Below are positions 34,857 to 46,189 of a stretch of DNA of 64,000 nt, in pieces (within the stretch, counting starts at the first letter, position 1; the number at the start of each line of letters is the position of its first letter). This stretch comes from Euborellia annulipes (lineage: Eukaryota; Arthropoda; Insecta; Dermaptera; Anisolabididae). The stretch is taken from the NCBI GenBank assembly GCA_023213315.1, contig JAKCPI010027526.1, positions 62,001 through 126,000 on the forward strand. The letters run 5' to 3'. The notes under the pieces were generated by a model that was not told the origin of the DNA, searched no databases, and worked only from the letters and a program-made list of their open reading frames with translations. A program made the position numbers and the translations under genes.

Positions 34857-35022
34857 CCATTGAATATGTACAGACTGTTTCTCAACCTTTTACTCATTTA
34901 TGGATATCATATTTATTTTAATACTATTAAGTCAAAATTTATAGAATTTATGACAGGATTTTCAAGCAAGAGGTTGAGAAACAGAGCAGCCTTCAACTTT
35001 TCAATTAAAAAAAAAAACTGAC

Positions 35023-35415
35023 CCAACAACGGAGCCCTCGAGAGGAGTCGAATAATCGTAGAGGCCTGGACGAGCAGTAGTCCCTTTACGTGGCGGTTGG
35101 ACTGAACTTGAAACTGATGAGACGGCTGTTTCAAACGAATCGCGTAATTCATCATCCCTTGATTCAAGCGAGTCGGTGTTTTGTTGTTGGAGTAATGGTG
35201 AAGGTGAGCCACCGTTGGCTTCATGACGATGCAAGAATTTCTTTCGTACAGATCCAGAACCAACTAATCCTAGTGGAGCAGAACTTGCAGGTGCAGTGCC
35301 ACCACCTCCGCTTGCCGAGGGCCCCGTAGTCGAGGTGCCTGATGTAGGAGTGATCGTGGTTGCAAGAGCACCGCCTCCCATTGGCGACAAACTCGAATCT
35401 CCGTAATTGTAATAA
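35023..35415 (-). CDS. Exon 8 of those visible: Gly/Ser/Thr-rich segment with a charged core
   Basis: 393 nt, one leading base and two trailing bases. The acceptor is a T9 run then AG and the donor TTGG then GTCAGT. The peptide starts YYNYGDSSLSPMGGG, has a Thr/Ser/Gly linker, a basic patch (VRKKFLHRHEANGG) and an acidic block (DSLESRDDELRDSFETAV) followed by a Ser run. The charged patch between linkers could be a short binding motif. Confidence 0.83.
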
Positions 35416-36314
35416 CTAAAAAAAAACATTAAAGAATTGGTTAATATAATAAATATTTCCTTTGGTTTTTTATTTGTTTTTCAATGATTGTTCGGTTTGG
35501 ATAAGTTTTATTTATCGCGAATTAAGTTAAAACACAAACGTAAACAATAGATAATACATTGTCTGGGGTCAAATAAAGTTTTGTTTTAAAAAACTTTTTG
35601 TTTTTTTTTGACTTTTGGCGAATCTTATTGAATAGATAATACTTTTTATAAGCAATAAATAGAAATAATTAGGAGTGTAATCCATTATCAAATCAGTGAA
35701 CTCCCGTGTCCCTAGCATATAATTGTGAAATTTCAGGCTTTTCCTGGAGAAAGGACAAGACTTCCCTAACTCATGCCTCAAAAAAACCCTGAAAGATAAT
35801 ACAAATAGAAGGGAACTTGAGAAAGTCCCTGAAATCTTTCAATCATTCATATATGTATGACACCATCTAAACGTTTATGGAAAAAGTGAACAAGAAAATT
35901 TTTCATTTTAGATCTCTGTTGGATCCTAAATTAAAACAAGCCAAGGGATCTTAACAAAACGAAATGGCAAAAGCAGGGCCGGGTCTAGGGGGAAGAGGGT
36001 GCATGTGCCCGGAGCGGCAGATATTAGGGGGCGACATAATAAGAAAAGTGGTTCACAAAAACAAAATGAAATTAGCAGGTGCGGATTTAGGCAGTTGCCG
36101 CCTCTAGGCAGTAGACTCTATTGCCCTCTATCCCCCTTCCCTTCACCGGTGGACTTCTGATTACCTATACGTTTTCAACATCAAATACTTTTCTATTTGG
36201 AAAAAAAAAAAATTATAGGATTAAGAAACGTTTGAAAAGTGAGCATATCGCAATCAAAGGTATCCAAGAAATTAACAAATTCCACTCAACAATATTATGC
36301 ATAATTTATAAATA

Positions 36315-36623
36315 CAGTAGAGTCCCGGTAATCCGAACTTCCGGTTAATCCGAACTCTTTTTGCGTACGATTTTTTTTTTTTTTTTTTTTTTTTAAGGAA
36401 TATAAATGAAAATTAGACATTAAAGGAACCTTATTTTATTATTATTATGAAATATTTATTTAGAGTTTAATATCACCGACAAGTTTCACGGTTAACAACG
36501 TTATAAATACGACTTTATTATCAAAATTAACTAATTCAAGCTTACAATTCCGGTTAATCCGAACTTCCCGATAATCCGAACGACCCTCGGTCCCAATTAG
36601 TTCGGATTAACGGGACTCTACTG
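36315..36623. mobile_element. pogo/Tigger-like MITE, 309 bp
   Basis: Inverted ends CAGTAGAGTCCCG...TAATCCGAAC and GTTCGGATTAACGGGACTCTACTG lie between TA dinucleotides. The CAGTAGA...ATCCGAA end is characteristic of pogo/Tigger elements. Copies of the AATCCGAACTTCC motif repeat inside both ends. Confidence 0.85.
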
Positions 36624-36782
36624 TATATCGTATTTCAAATTCCCACCCCCTCTAAGAAACAAGAATTACCATTATCCGTGGTGGATATATGGCTAGACCC
36701 GTGATGTCAGGGTGGCACAATTTTAGATTCAAATTTAAAGATTAAAAATGTTGATAAGAGAAGTGGCTGTTCAACGATTAGA

Positions 36783-36890
36783 ATGATGGACAGGAAGAGA
36801 GGATGCCAGCCAAAAGGAGAGCCTCTATCGAATAAAAAGAGAGAGGCTCTTCTTTTGGCTGACATCCTCTCTTTCTGTCTATCATTTTAA
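36783..36890. repeat. Short palindrome inside the 35974 hAT-like element
   Basis: ATGATGGACAGGAAGAGAGG...GGAGAGCCTC with inverse at 36833-36888. Confidence 0.75.
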
Positions 36891-37039
36891 AGATTAAAAT
36901 TTTTAAATCAATTTGGCTTAGTTGAGTTGGCTTAGAGAGCGCGGGGGAAGAGAGGGGGCGGCATATTATAATATTAGTAAGGAGTAGGCGCCAAAATAAA
37001 TTTGGTCACTTTTAACAAAGCTCCTAGTTCCGGCCCTGG

Positions 37040-38135
37040 GCTAAAGAATAGAATAAGAATAAATCTCTAATAGAGGCCTAAAAGGAAAGATGATATTTTT
37101 GTTTAAAAATGACAAGTTTGTCAGCAACTACTAATTTTTGACAATCTCAAATGTACAGCCACATCCCATCAATCGTTATTATACAGTTTATTTGCTACAG
37201 GGCCTCCGACAGAAGGAGACAGGGAGAAATAAATCCTTGTGACCAACGGCCTTTGAGGGAAATTTTATAAAAAAAAAAAGCAAAGTTTCAATTGAACAGC
37301 AAAGCGAATAATGTTTTTTCACCTTCATCATTAAGATATAGAAATAAATATAAGACTTTAAATTACATTTATTAGAACATTTTTAATATCACCAGAGGAC
37401 GTTAAAATGTAAAAAAATAATAAAAACTAAAATAGATTACCTGAATATAAGAGGTTAAAGGTTAAATATAGCATTTTTAAATAATCACAGACCCAGAAAA
37501 CCTTTTGTAAATCCAAAGTGTTTGTTTTGTATCTTCTTATATATGGAATGCAATATAATTCAATTAATTAAATGGGTAAATAAAAATAGATAATTAGTTT
37601 TCTAGAACATTCTGAATCAGTAAATCATTAAGATCACACAACTAACATACGAATTCTTTTTCTCCTGGCGTCATAATAATTAGTTCTTATAAAAAAATAT
37701 AGATGGCACAAATTTTAAATTGAAATTATAATTCACATAATTGAATAAATAAATTAATTTATAATTAAATTTAATTATTAAATAATAAATAAAAAAAATT
37801 GTAGAATTTTTTTAATGGCAAAAATTAGCTTCTAACTAAAATAAATAGATTAAAAGAGAAATAACAAAAGCATAGTTCAAATAAATTTAAATGTTATTGT
37901 GACGTCAGAAAAACTAAGATGGCATGAAGGAGATAAAAAAATTATTTTCTATATCAGGTGATGTGAAAAAAGTAAGAAGGTGCCTCTCTAAGTGTTGAAT
38001 ATTTAATAAATCAGAAGTATTTTGGAAAAGGATGCCCCTTTGTACACTGAGCGATTGCCTAGCCGATCATCTGGTAAGTTTATTTAATTTTAATTATAAA
38101 GCATCCAAATGGAATATTGTAAATTAAAATGTTCT
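37040..38135. other. Intron sequence without features
   Basis: AT-rich, no open frame or repeat recognised. Confidence 0.5.
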
Positions 38136-38284
38136 AATAACACTAGTCGGCAAAATGAAATTTTTTTTCGAGCCCCGACATAATTCTTTTAGATTACCAA
38201 GTAAATTGACCTCCTGAATCCAAATATGACCTCCGTTTTACCCAGTGGGGATTAATGAATTTTGTCGGGGGGGGGGGCGGTTTT

Positions 38285-38420
38285 TTTTTTTTATTTTTTT
38301 ATTTAAGGACTTTGTGGGCATCTATGGCCATTTAGACCCCTTTCCTATTTATTTAAATTGATTGGTAACAAATTCAATTGAAATTAAAGCCCGGAAATCA
38401 TAATTTCTTTAGATTACTAG
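38285..38420 (-). mobile_element. SINE body without tRNA head
   Basis: AAGGACTTTGTGGGCATCTA, then TGGCCATTTAGACCCC, matches the body of the SINE at 2680-2855. Confidence 0.6.
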
Positions 38421-38507
38421 TTTTTATAACATTGTGAATTTCTTCTCAGGGGGGCGATCGCCCCCCTCCCCCCCCCCTTTAATCCGCCCCTGGTTTTACC
38501 CCACCAC

Positions 38508-38790
38508 CAGCGGCGTAACTAGCCTTTGAGGGCGGAGGGGGCGAAGCTCAACTGGGGCGCCGTTTTTCGTTCGACCTTTTTTTTTTTTTTTTCGTTAGTA
38601 TTCGAATCTCGCTCGAGCTTTTTTTGTAATTTTTCTCCGGATTTGTGATATAAAATGAATTTATTATGAAATTTCAAAAAAAAAAGCCTGAGTTTTTGGG
38701 AAAAAGGGTATGCGCGAGGGGCGCCAAAAGCTTGATGCGCCTGGGGCGGAGGGGGGGCGCCCCCTTCGCCCCCACCTGGATACGCTACTG
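38508..38790. mobile_element. hAT-like MITE, 283 bp
   Basis: Ends CAGCGGCGTAACTAG and GATACGCTACTG, with an 8-bp duplication CCCACCAC (38500-38507 and 38791-38798). Subterminal sequences are GGGCGCC-rich. A related copy is at 48642-48895. Confidence 0.92.
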
Positions 38791-39094
38791 CCCACCACGT
38801 ACTGTTTTGTGGGGACACTTCACTGCTTATTTCCACCCTTTTCGTTAATTTTAGGGCAATGAATTAAATTTGGCAAAAGAAAAAGGAATATTTTAGTCAT
38901 AATATTTCTTCTGAAGATCTAGAGCAGCCGTTCCCAACCCGTGGGACTCGGCCCACTTGTGGGCCGCTGGCTGATTGGAACTGGCCCGCGACGTCTAAGG
39001 AAAGATCAAAATTATTGTATATATATTTATATAAAATTATATATATACACTGGGCCTCAGCGTTTTTGTAACGGAAAAAGTGGGTCGTACAGAG

Positions 39095-39303
39095 ATGGAC
39101 AATATTAAGTCCCACCCATGAGTTTTCTACTTGTGATTATTTCATTGTTTTTAAAAAAAAAATATTAGATATTTTTGAATGGAAACTTTCATGATTCAAA
39201 CCTAGAAAATTTCCAATGAAGATTTTTATTTTCTTTTAAAAAAACAATGAAATAATCACATGTAGAAAACGGATGGGTGGGACTTAATATTGATCCTCAC
39301 TGT
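39095..39303. mobile_element. TA-flanked MITE (CAGTGAGGG family)
   Basis: Ends CAGAGATGGACAATATTAAG and CTTAATATTGATCCTCACTG with TA flanks. It lies inside the large inverted-repeat element 38137-39968. Confidence 0.88.
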
Positions 39304-39611
39304 ACATCAAAAAAGGTTCGGAACCTCTGATCTAGAGAGAAGAAAAGTTCAAAAACACAAACATTTAGATCCAAGGGGGTATGTGAGGGAGGATTTTGCC
39401 CCTTAAATTGCATAAAAATCATTAAGAATGATCAGTTTTTTTTTTTTGTTTTTTTTTCGGAATTTTTTTATTAATTTTCTATACATTCCAGCCCCTCAAC
39501 CTTCCTCAAACATCCCTCAACAATAATAAAATATATAGCATAAAGCGGGTGAGGTGTGAACGATTCCGAAACCCTCGCAAGGAGATGGAAGAATCACAGC
39601 TCCACCCAGTA

Positions 39612-39733
39612 CAGTCGGTCGAATTCGCAAATATTGAAGGACATAGAAGAACCTGTAGATATAATTTTAAATTTGTAAAGATCCGCCCAAAAAAAAGATA
39701 GTTATAAGCGCATATTTGCGAATTCGACCGACT
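39612..39733. mobile_element. Short TIR element, 122 bp
   Basis: Ends CAGTCGGTCGAATTCGC and GCGAATTCGACCGACTT in inverted orientation; left flank TA. Inserted in the centre of the element 38137-39968. Confidence 0.75.
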
Positions 39734-39993
39734 TCTCTCTAGATCTTCAGAAGAAATATAAGACTAAAATATTCCTTTTCATATTTCAAAATTTAATTCA
39801 TGGCCGTAAAATTAACGAAAAGGGGTGGAAATAAGTAGGGGACTGTCTCCCGAAAACGGTACGTGGTGGGGGAAAATGGAGGTGATATTTAGATTCAGGA
39901 GGTCATTTTACTTAAGAATCTGAAGGAATTATCTCGGGGCTTTTTTCTTGCCGACTAGTGTAATTTAAAGAATAAAGGGTTAGACTAACTTAC

Positions 39994-40145
39994 ACTTGGG
40001 CTTGGCCGTTGTGATGCACTGTCGCAGCAGTGAGTGCAGTGGTCCCATGCAGGGGCTCAGGCTCCAAGTATTGATAATCATCAATTTGACTGTAGTCGAT
40101 GATGCTGGTATCGTGGATCACCGTACTTGCGTAGCTGTTATCCAT
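39994..40145 (-). CDS. Exon 7 of those visible: Asp/Tyr/Ile segment
   Basis: 152 nt, ending with two bases. The acceptor is TTAATTTTTTAG and the donor CAAGT then GTAAGT, a strong match to consensus. The peptide begins MDNSYASTVIHDTSIIDYS and continues IDDYQYLEPEPLHG. The first codon is ATG directly after the acceptor, which could in principle serve as an internal start, but the phase agreement with exon 6 supports ordinary internal use. Confidence 0.83.
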
Positions 40146-40352
40146 CTAAAAAATTAAAGTAAAAGAATTAGTATTAAAAACAGAACTAAATAACAATATA
40201 CTAGATGCAAAGTCCACCTAATGCGGACATTACGACTAGTATTCGAATAAATTAAGATATTTCAAAGTCGATGAGCACCCCCTTGTATTATATAGCGAGC
40301 TGAAATTTTGAACACATAATAAGAATGGTAGGTGTAACAAAAAGGGGTGGCA

Positions 40353-40519
40353 GCAGGGCCGCACCTAGGAAATCTTGCCCTCGTGGCCAAAATTATAATT
40401 TGCGCCCCCTCCCCACCAAAAAAAAATTAAATATTTATTCAACATTAAATCTGCTTAAAGCCAAAATGCCGCCCCCAAATTCTGGCGCCCCTGGACCAAT
40501 TTCAACGCCCCCACCCTAG
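40353..40519. mobile_element. Fragment of a GCAGGGCCG-ended element
   Basis: The left end CAGGGCCGCACCTAGG resembles the end of the hAT-like element at 35974. G/C-rich blocks GCGCCCCC and GCCGCCCCC follow. The right end is unclear. Confidence 0.4.
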
Positions 40520-40589
40520 ATCAGACGACTAAATGAGATAAATATTACATTTAAATATCCCTTTAAACATTCATGTTAATATATATATT

Positions 40590-41252
40590 GGTTTAAGAAT
40601 TGTTCAATCAGCCAATGTATTAGAGAGTAAAAACGAATATATATATATATATATATTCTTTATAATATCTTTAGAAATTAACAAAAATCTCAGTCCTCTG
40701 AGTTTCACATTTCACAGCATGCCTTCATCAGTGAGAACTGGATCTATGCAACACAAAAATCATAAAATGTACCGTAATTAATTAATAATACTGGTAAACA
40801 TTTTTTTTATGCTTGACGAATTCTGATTTATAATATTGTTAATGGTTCTATGCAACATGATTGTCTCAGTGTTAAAGTAAATAAAAATAAAAATTGTTTT
40901 TAACAATATTATTAATTTTTTTTTTAATTTAATTAAATGGCCGTTGGAAAAACCATTTGGCCAATGGCAAAGTTAAGTGTGTTTCAGATATAGGAACCCG
41001 AGGAAAAAAATTTTTTAATCGGGGCATAAATCTGACTTCTTATTCTCCGAGATCCGTATACACTGGTTCACAATTGTAAATGTGACCAGTAACTCTGGTC
41101 TCGGTAAGTTTTTAACAATATTATTAATTAATTGTATTTTATGATTTTTGTGTTTTATGGATCCAGTGCTCACTGAATGCTGCGAAGTGGCCGAAACCTT
41201 AGAGGTCTTAGATTTTTGTTAATTTCTAAAGAGATTGTAAAGAATATATATA
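40590..41252. repeat. Fold-back element with a hammerhead-like core
   Basis: Arms 40633-40795 and 41105-41252. Minus core CTGATGA...GAAA (40731-40703); the plus arm has CTGAATG and GGCCGAAACC, partly decayed. Confidence 0.8.
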
Positions 41253-41623
41253 AGGAAAGGAGGGTAATATGGAATACAGGCAAATCTCGGCCTTCTTAGG
41301 TGTTGCAATTGATCTCATGCTTGACAAACATCCACCAGAGTCCTCGCCTTTGAGTGGTAGTTGTCGCTATCCCGCCATAGCAGTTGTTTTGTTTTTTAGA
41401 GGAAGAATGTATTTTTTCGAGGTAAAAGTTTGTGAAACTCTGTGTACTTATTATAATGACTTATTTGGTAAAAAGCTGTTGCAAATAGCTATAGGGAAGT
41501 TGAATTTGTTAATGGAGTGGTTCTCACAAACTGATTTTCACCTTGAGAAAGATATGTATATATGTACATATATGTATCCACAATTTTCAATGAATCTATT
41601 TGAAATTAAGTACACATAGAGTA

Positions 41624-41836
41624 CAGTGAGGGTCAATATTAAGTCCCACCCATGCGTTTTCAGCATGTGATTATTTCATTGTTTTTATAGAAGAAAATGA
41701 AAATCTTTATTGGAAATTTTCTAGGTTTGAACCATGAAAATTTCCATTAAAAAATATATAATATTTTTGTAAAAACAATGAAATAATCACAAGTAGAAAA
41801 AGCACGGGTGGGACTTAATATTGTCCCTCACTGTAC
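41624..41836. mobile_element. TA-flanked MITE (CAGTGAGGG family)
   Basis: Ends CAGTGAGGGTCAATATTAAG and CTTAATATTGTCCCTCACTG with TA flanks. Together with the other copies it gives a clear consensus of about 210 bp with 90-bp arms. Confidence 0.92.
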
Positions 41837-42481
41837 ATGAACCAGGGAGTAACGTAATAATAATTTAAATCTCTTAAATATTTTGGAAAATTAATTATAA
41901 TCAAATTTCTTCAATATGGGAACACAAAATCAACAAATTGGCTCGGAAATTAGATAGGCAGGTAATTGCTCTGTGAAACAGCTTTCTGGTTATACGACTA
42001 TGCACTGTGGTCGGTGGGGAGCTACGCAGCAGTTGAAAAACAAAGGGAGCACGCATACGACTGTCCCTTCAAACAGTCATAAATAGACCCTTTAGTGGTG
42101 TGCAAACCTAATCCCTATTGCCTAACAGGTATTCCATATTCGCATCAATACCTATTCCATATTAACCGCCAACGGACATTTTTTTTTTGTTTACTCAAAA
42201 AACTAAATTTTTTTTTTTAACTTAAACCTCAAAGAACATGTTTAAAATACTCAAAAGTTTGTTTCCGTTCGACCTTATTTTTTTATAACATCTTCCAGCA
42301 CCATAAAAGTTATGGTATTCCAAATTATCCTCACTTCCTCTATATATAAATATAATTTTTTTGTTTTTACTCTCTAATAGTGATTGACCTATTTTTTAAA
42401 CCATCATTTACTACAGTCCTGGTGAGCTTTCAACTAATACATATATTGCCTACTCTGGGAATATTTGACTCCTTTAATGCG

Positions 42482-42482
<1 letters not shown>

Positions 42483-42511
<29 letters not shown>
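42483..42511. repeat. AT dinucleotide microsatellite
   Basis: Pure (AT)n. Others: 2129-2152, 29581-29616, 30134-30160, 32219-32240, 40641-40661. Confidence 0.9.
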
Positions 42512-42515
<4 letters not shown>

Positions 42516-42867
42516 CACCATTAATTTCATTCACTATATAAATAGGCTATATAGATATTTCTTCATTAATGGCTGTATCCTCTTTTCAATACTTTAAAAT
42601 CAATATAAGCTTGACATTATACAAAAGAGCTTCCCTGCTTTATATCTATCTCATTTATCACTTTCATTTGATTGAATAAGCTAGGTCCATGGATGTAATT
42701 AAAGAGGGTGGGGGATACCTTATTTCAGCTCCAATTGATAAAAAAGTACAATATTTTTTTTTTTTTACCTTAAAAAAAATCTCTGGCAATTGAATAAATT
42801 TTGTTGACCCTAATTCGAATAAAATTAGACGATTGATTTACATATTAACAATTAAAAATATCAGCAC

Positions 42868-43023
42868 CTCTTGAACATGAACGGCTGGTGGTGGTTGAAT
42901 TTGAGGTTGAGGTTGTTGCGGTAGAGTATGTTGTCTTGAAAGGGCTGCTTGACGCTGAGAAGGGCGAGGAGTAGGGAGCTCTCTTTTTGGCGGGGGTGGC
43001 TCCACTACAGGCACAGTTTCTTC
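42868..43023 (-). CDS. Exon 6 of those visible: Pro/Gln-rich segment
   Basis: 156 nt, exactly 52 codons. The acceptor is AATTTTACAG and the donor AAGAG then GTGCTG. The peptide contains VEPPPPKRELPTPRPSQRQ, two short proline-rich SH3-ligand-like motifs, then a Gln/Pro repeat (PQQPQPQIQPPP). Because it starts and ends in phase 0, this exon could be skipped without a frameshift. Confidence 0.85.
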
Positions 43024-43721
43024 CTGTAAAATTAAAAATTCAAATCAATAATTGAATTTAAAGACCTACAACTAAAAAAAAAAAATTATAGAGAGGAGGC
43101 AAAAAATTAAAAAGCATTCTATATGTCAAATTTTGCTGTCTTTACAGTGTGTGAAATTTCAGTAGCCTAAGGGATTAGATATTTAACTGCCATAAGATAT
43201 AAATTAGAATCATTTGAAAAGTTGCTTATAATATGGTAAAATATGCAATTTTCAATTATTTTAGGAATCATGGAGATCAGAAATGCGAAGAAGGGCATTT
43301 GGGTAAAAAAAATGTGGAACAGGTTGGCATATATTTGGTTGTATAAAAAAAAATTTGTTTGTATCATTACCACATGTTATTAAACCATCGGGCAAAAAAG
43401 AGTCCGTCTTTTTGGTGGCTGTGGTACCAAACAAACATTTGCTATTTTCATAAAATTATCTAATTTTTAAATTTCAAGTTGGCCATTCCCATGCTTAAGC
43501 AAGTTAAAAGTCCAAAAATAAAGATCATTTTGAGTCTCATTGCGTAATGCACAGTGGCGTAGCGAGGGGGGGGGCAAGGGGGGTCATGATGCCCCGGGCG
43601 CCACTCACAAAGGGGCGCCAAATGGTCCGAAAAACAAAAAATTGCTGGATAATTTTTATTTTTATTATAATTGATTTCAGGAAAATATATTTTAAATGTA
43701 GTGCCAGTGTAATATAATAAT

Positions 43722-43962
43722 TTATGCCGAAAAAAAGTCGACGAAAAAAAACTCGCCGAAAAAAAACGCACCGAAAATTTTCTAGCCGAAAGCAAAATCT
43801 CGTCGAAAAAAAATCGCCAAAAAGAAAAACTCCCCAAAAATTTTCTCGCCCTAAGCAAAATCTCGCCAAAAACAAACTCGCTGAAAATTTTTTCGCCGAA
43901 AACAAAGTCGACGAAAAAAATCTCGCCGAAAAAAAAAGGCCGAAAATCCGAAAAGTTCCAAA
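43722..43962. repeat. Tandem repeat of CTCGCCGAAAAAAA-type units
   Basis: About 13 imperfect units built from CTCGCCGAAAAAAA with a higher-order alternation of short and long units. Both strands stay open by repetition: Lys/Arg-rich on plus, Phe-rich on minus. The long ORFs here are repeat artefacts, not genes. Confidence 0.85.
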
Positions 43963-43974
43963 ATAAAATATTTA

Positions 43975-44475
43975 AAAAAATCTGGTGTGACTGTCGCACA
44001 GCAGACAACTTTCCCTTACCAAAGGTACTGTACTGTGCTTGTCACACCAGATTTTTTGTGTCGACATACGTATATATAGTTTCCGTCGATATATTAGAAG
44101 ATGTAATGAAATTTATAGGTATGGGAAAATATCTATTTATATTTTGATACCCTTTCCTATGGAGTACAGGAGTTAAGTGGTCTTCATAAGATTTCAAAAG
44201 CAAAATGAGAATATACATTTTAAATATCATCTAAAAAATAATTGATTTTTGAATTTTAATCAAAATCGTTGAATCGAATTTTGAGAAAATTAAAAAAACT
44301 GAAAAATTAACATCACTAAAGTACTAGTAATTTTTGGCCGATTTTGTTTAAAAGCTTATTTTCACGCCCTAGGGGGGTGCCTAACTTAAATATAAAACTT
44401 CATCTTCCTAGCTCAATTCCTTCATGCTTAAAATTGAACACATACACACACAGAATATTTTTGATGCATGTTTTG
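43975..44475 (-). repeat. Terminal-hairpin repeat nested in the hAT-like element
   Basis: Complete hairpin at 43978-44056, body to ACACATACACACACAG. An inverted partial copy lies at 44842-44921. Confidence 0.85.
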
Positions 44476-44699
44476 GCCTTTTTAAATGCATAATTTGAGG
44501 TTTTATTAGAATTTTTTTTTTTTTTAATAAAAAAAACACTCACACTTTTTCCTCATTCACATTCACACTCACACACACATGCACACAGTCGCTTCGGCAA
44601 CTTAGGCCATATAAGACTTTTACGATAAACGTTATTAAATATATATATCTATTGGGGGTCCAGGCATTCTTAATTAAGCCATTTGGAATCCAAATGGCT

Positions 44700-44830
44700 T
44701 AAATAAAATCATCGGACTGCCTGGGATCCGAACCCCTGACCTTTGGTTTAGAAGGGGGGGGGGGGGGGGGGGGGGGGGGCCAGCACTCTAGCCTTTAGAC
44801 CAAGCCCGAGGGCCCGAGCCCTGCTTATAA
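44700..44830 (-). mobile_element. tRNA-like SINE head split by a poly-G run, in hAT-like element
   Basis: Reverse strand: TGGTCTAAAGGCTAGAGTGC (A box) and GGGGTTCGGATCCC (B box), separated by poly-C (plus-strand G run 44755-44779), expanded between the boxes. Confidence 0.55.
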
Positions 44831-45158
44831 ATTTCATTTAATCTTCTAATATATAGACGGAAACTATATATACGTATGTCGACACAAAAAATCTGGTGGG
44901 ACAGTCACACCAGATTTTTAAAAATATTTTATTTTGCAACTTTCCGGATTTTTGGCGAGTTTGTTTTAGGGGGAGATTTTGCTTTCGGCGAGTTATACCG
45001 CCTCCATAATAATTTTGTATATTTTACATATAATATTATATGGTTTTCGAATGGAGGGGGGGGGGCGCTAAAAAGGTATTATGCCCCGGGCGCGAGTTAA
45101 GCTCACTACGCCACTGGTAATGCATGTTTCAATTTTTATGCCTCTGTTTGATGATCAC

Positions 45159-45407
45159 CTCGAGCGTCGGTGTGAGATTATCTATACTCTGATAAGCGTA
45201 GTTATAATCTTCATTGTAATGATGTCGATAGTAAGCGGAAGGATCGGTCTGGGCGGGTGCTACCGGTGTAGCAGGTAGTTGATGATGGCCTGCAGGTCTT
45301 GTAGGTCTTGAGGGCTCTTCGTGGGCATCGTAGTACTCGCTACTCGAGTGTGTTTGCCTGGTCATTGGTAACTCGTGCCGCCTGCTAGCTGCCTGGTCGT
45401 ATGGTTC
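45159..45407 (-). CDS. Exon 5 of those visible: Ser/Pro/Tyr-rich segment next to a hAT insertion
   Basis: 249 nt, exactly 83 codons. The acceptor is GAATTTTCAG and the donor CTCGAG then GTGATC. The peptide starts EPYDQAASRRHELPMTRQ, continues with Pro-rich PATPVAPAQTDP and Tyr/His-rich AYYRHHYNEDYNYAYQ, and ends NLTPTLE. Only 34 bp separate the donor from the target-site duplication of the hAT-like element at 43552-45116, so the insertion sits almost at the splice site. Confidence 0.85.
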
Positions 45408-45419
45408 CTGAAAATTCAC

Positions 45420-46180
45420 TTGTTTAAGAAAAAAATCTCATCATAAGCCCTAAAGTGTTTATTTTTTTTTTTAATTTTCCAAATAAAATTTTATTTGGAA
45501 TAATATAAAATTTAAAAAAAATCAGAGCCCTTGAAGGGAGAGGGGGAGGGTGCTCTGCTATCTATAATAAAATATAATCATAATTTTAGGAGAAAAATAT
45601 GAACTAAAGGTTATACTATTATTGCTAAGAAATGAAGATTAATAAAATTATTTTTATATTATTATATAATAATAATTTTTTTAGATTTTCTAAAAGAAAT
45701 TTTTTTTGAATTTTTTTAATGAAAAATTTCTATTAATGAATTTAATTTTTAAAAATCGCTCAAGTTATTTGTTTTAAACTTGCCCTTAACTGTAATTTTG
45801 TGAGTATAGTTTTCTGTAGATCAGACACTCGACCACACCAAAAAATATAGTAAGTGAGTAAAAATAATTAAGTAAATTATACTAGTTAATTCCCCCCCCC
45901 CGAGGGATATGTTGAATATTACTCGGTAATAGAAGTTAAGAAAACTATTTAAAATGTTTCTTATTATTATTTATAAACCCTATGCATCATATTCTTTTTC
46001 AGGAATTTACGATTTCCCCGATCAAATGGATTAAGGGCCTTACTTCTAGTCAACTACCAAACTTATCTGACCGATAGCAAATCATCGATAAAGGTAAACA
46101 AAAACACGCTTATCCTTCAAGGTAAAAAATATATCTATCTGAGATATAAAGAAAGTCTTGTGAAGTTAGAAACTTAATAA
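45420..46180. other. Intron sequence between exon 5 and a repeat
   Basis: AT-rich with a poly-C run at 45893-45901; nothing else supported. Confidence 0.5.
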
Positions 46181-46189
46181 AGACATCAT

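Larger units (their letters stand above)
35974..37038. mobile_element. hAT-like element, 1065 bp, with nested MITEs
   Basis: Ends CAGGGCCGGGTCTAG and CTAGTTCCGGCCCTG, flanked by GGCAAAAG / GGCTAAAG (7 of 8 match). It contains a pogo-like MITE (36315-36623) and a 100-bp palindrome (36783-36890). No transposase frame is visible. Confidence 0.88.
38137..39968. mobile_element. Composite inverted-repeat element with nested insertions
   Basis: Ends CACTAGTCGGCAA and TTGCCGACTAGTG. Arms match in pieces (GACCTCCTGAATC / GATTCAGGAGGTC; CTTCTGAAGATCTAGA / TCTAGATCTTCAGAAG). It holds a SINE-like block, a hAT MITE, a TA MITE and a 122-bp TIR element. A similar end, CACTGGTCGACAA, is at 11010. Confidence 0.75.
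43552..45116. mobile_element. hAT-like element, 1565 bp, non-autonomous, with nested repeats
   Basis: Inverted ends CAGTGGCGTAGCGAG and CTCACTACGCCACTG are flanked by a perfect 8-bp duplication GTAATGCA (43544-43551 and 45117-45124), which is diagnostic of hAT. No transposase is visible. The interior holds a 19-bp-type tandem repeat (43722-43962), inverted pieces of the same repeat near the right end (44934-44995), terminal-hairpin repeat copies in both orientations and a tRNA-like SINE head. Confidence 0.93.

Noticed and set aside
41269..41619. 116-codon plus-strand ORF
   Set aside because: No domain, no splice pattern, beside a MITE; I could not support either strand as coding.
43460..44008. 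182-codon minus-strand Phe-rich ORF
   Set aside because: Product of a short tandem repeat in the hAT-like element.
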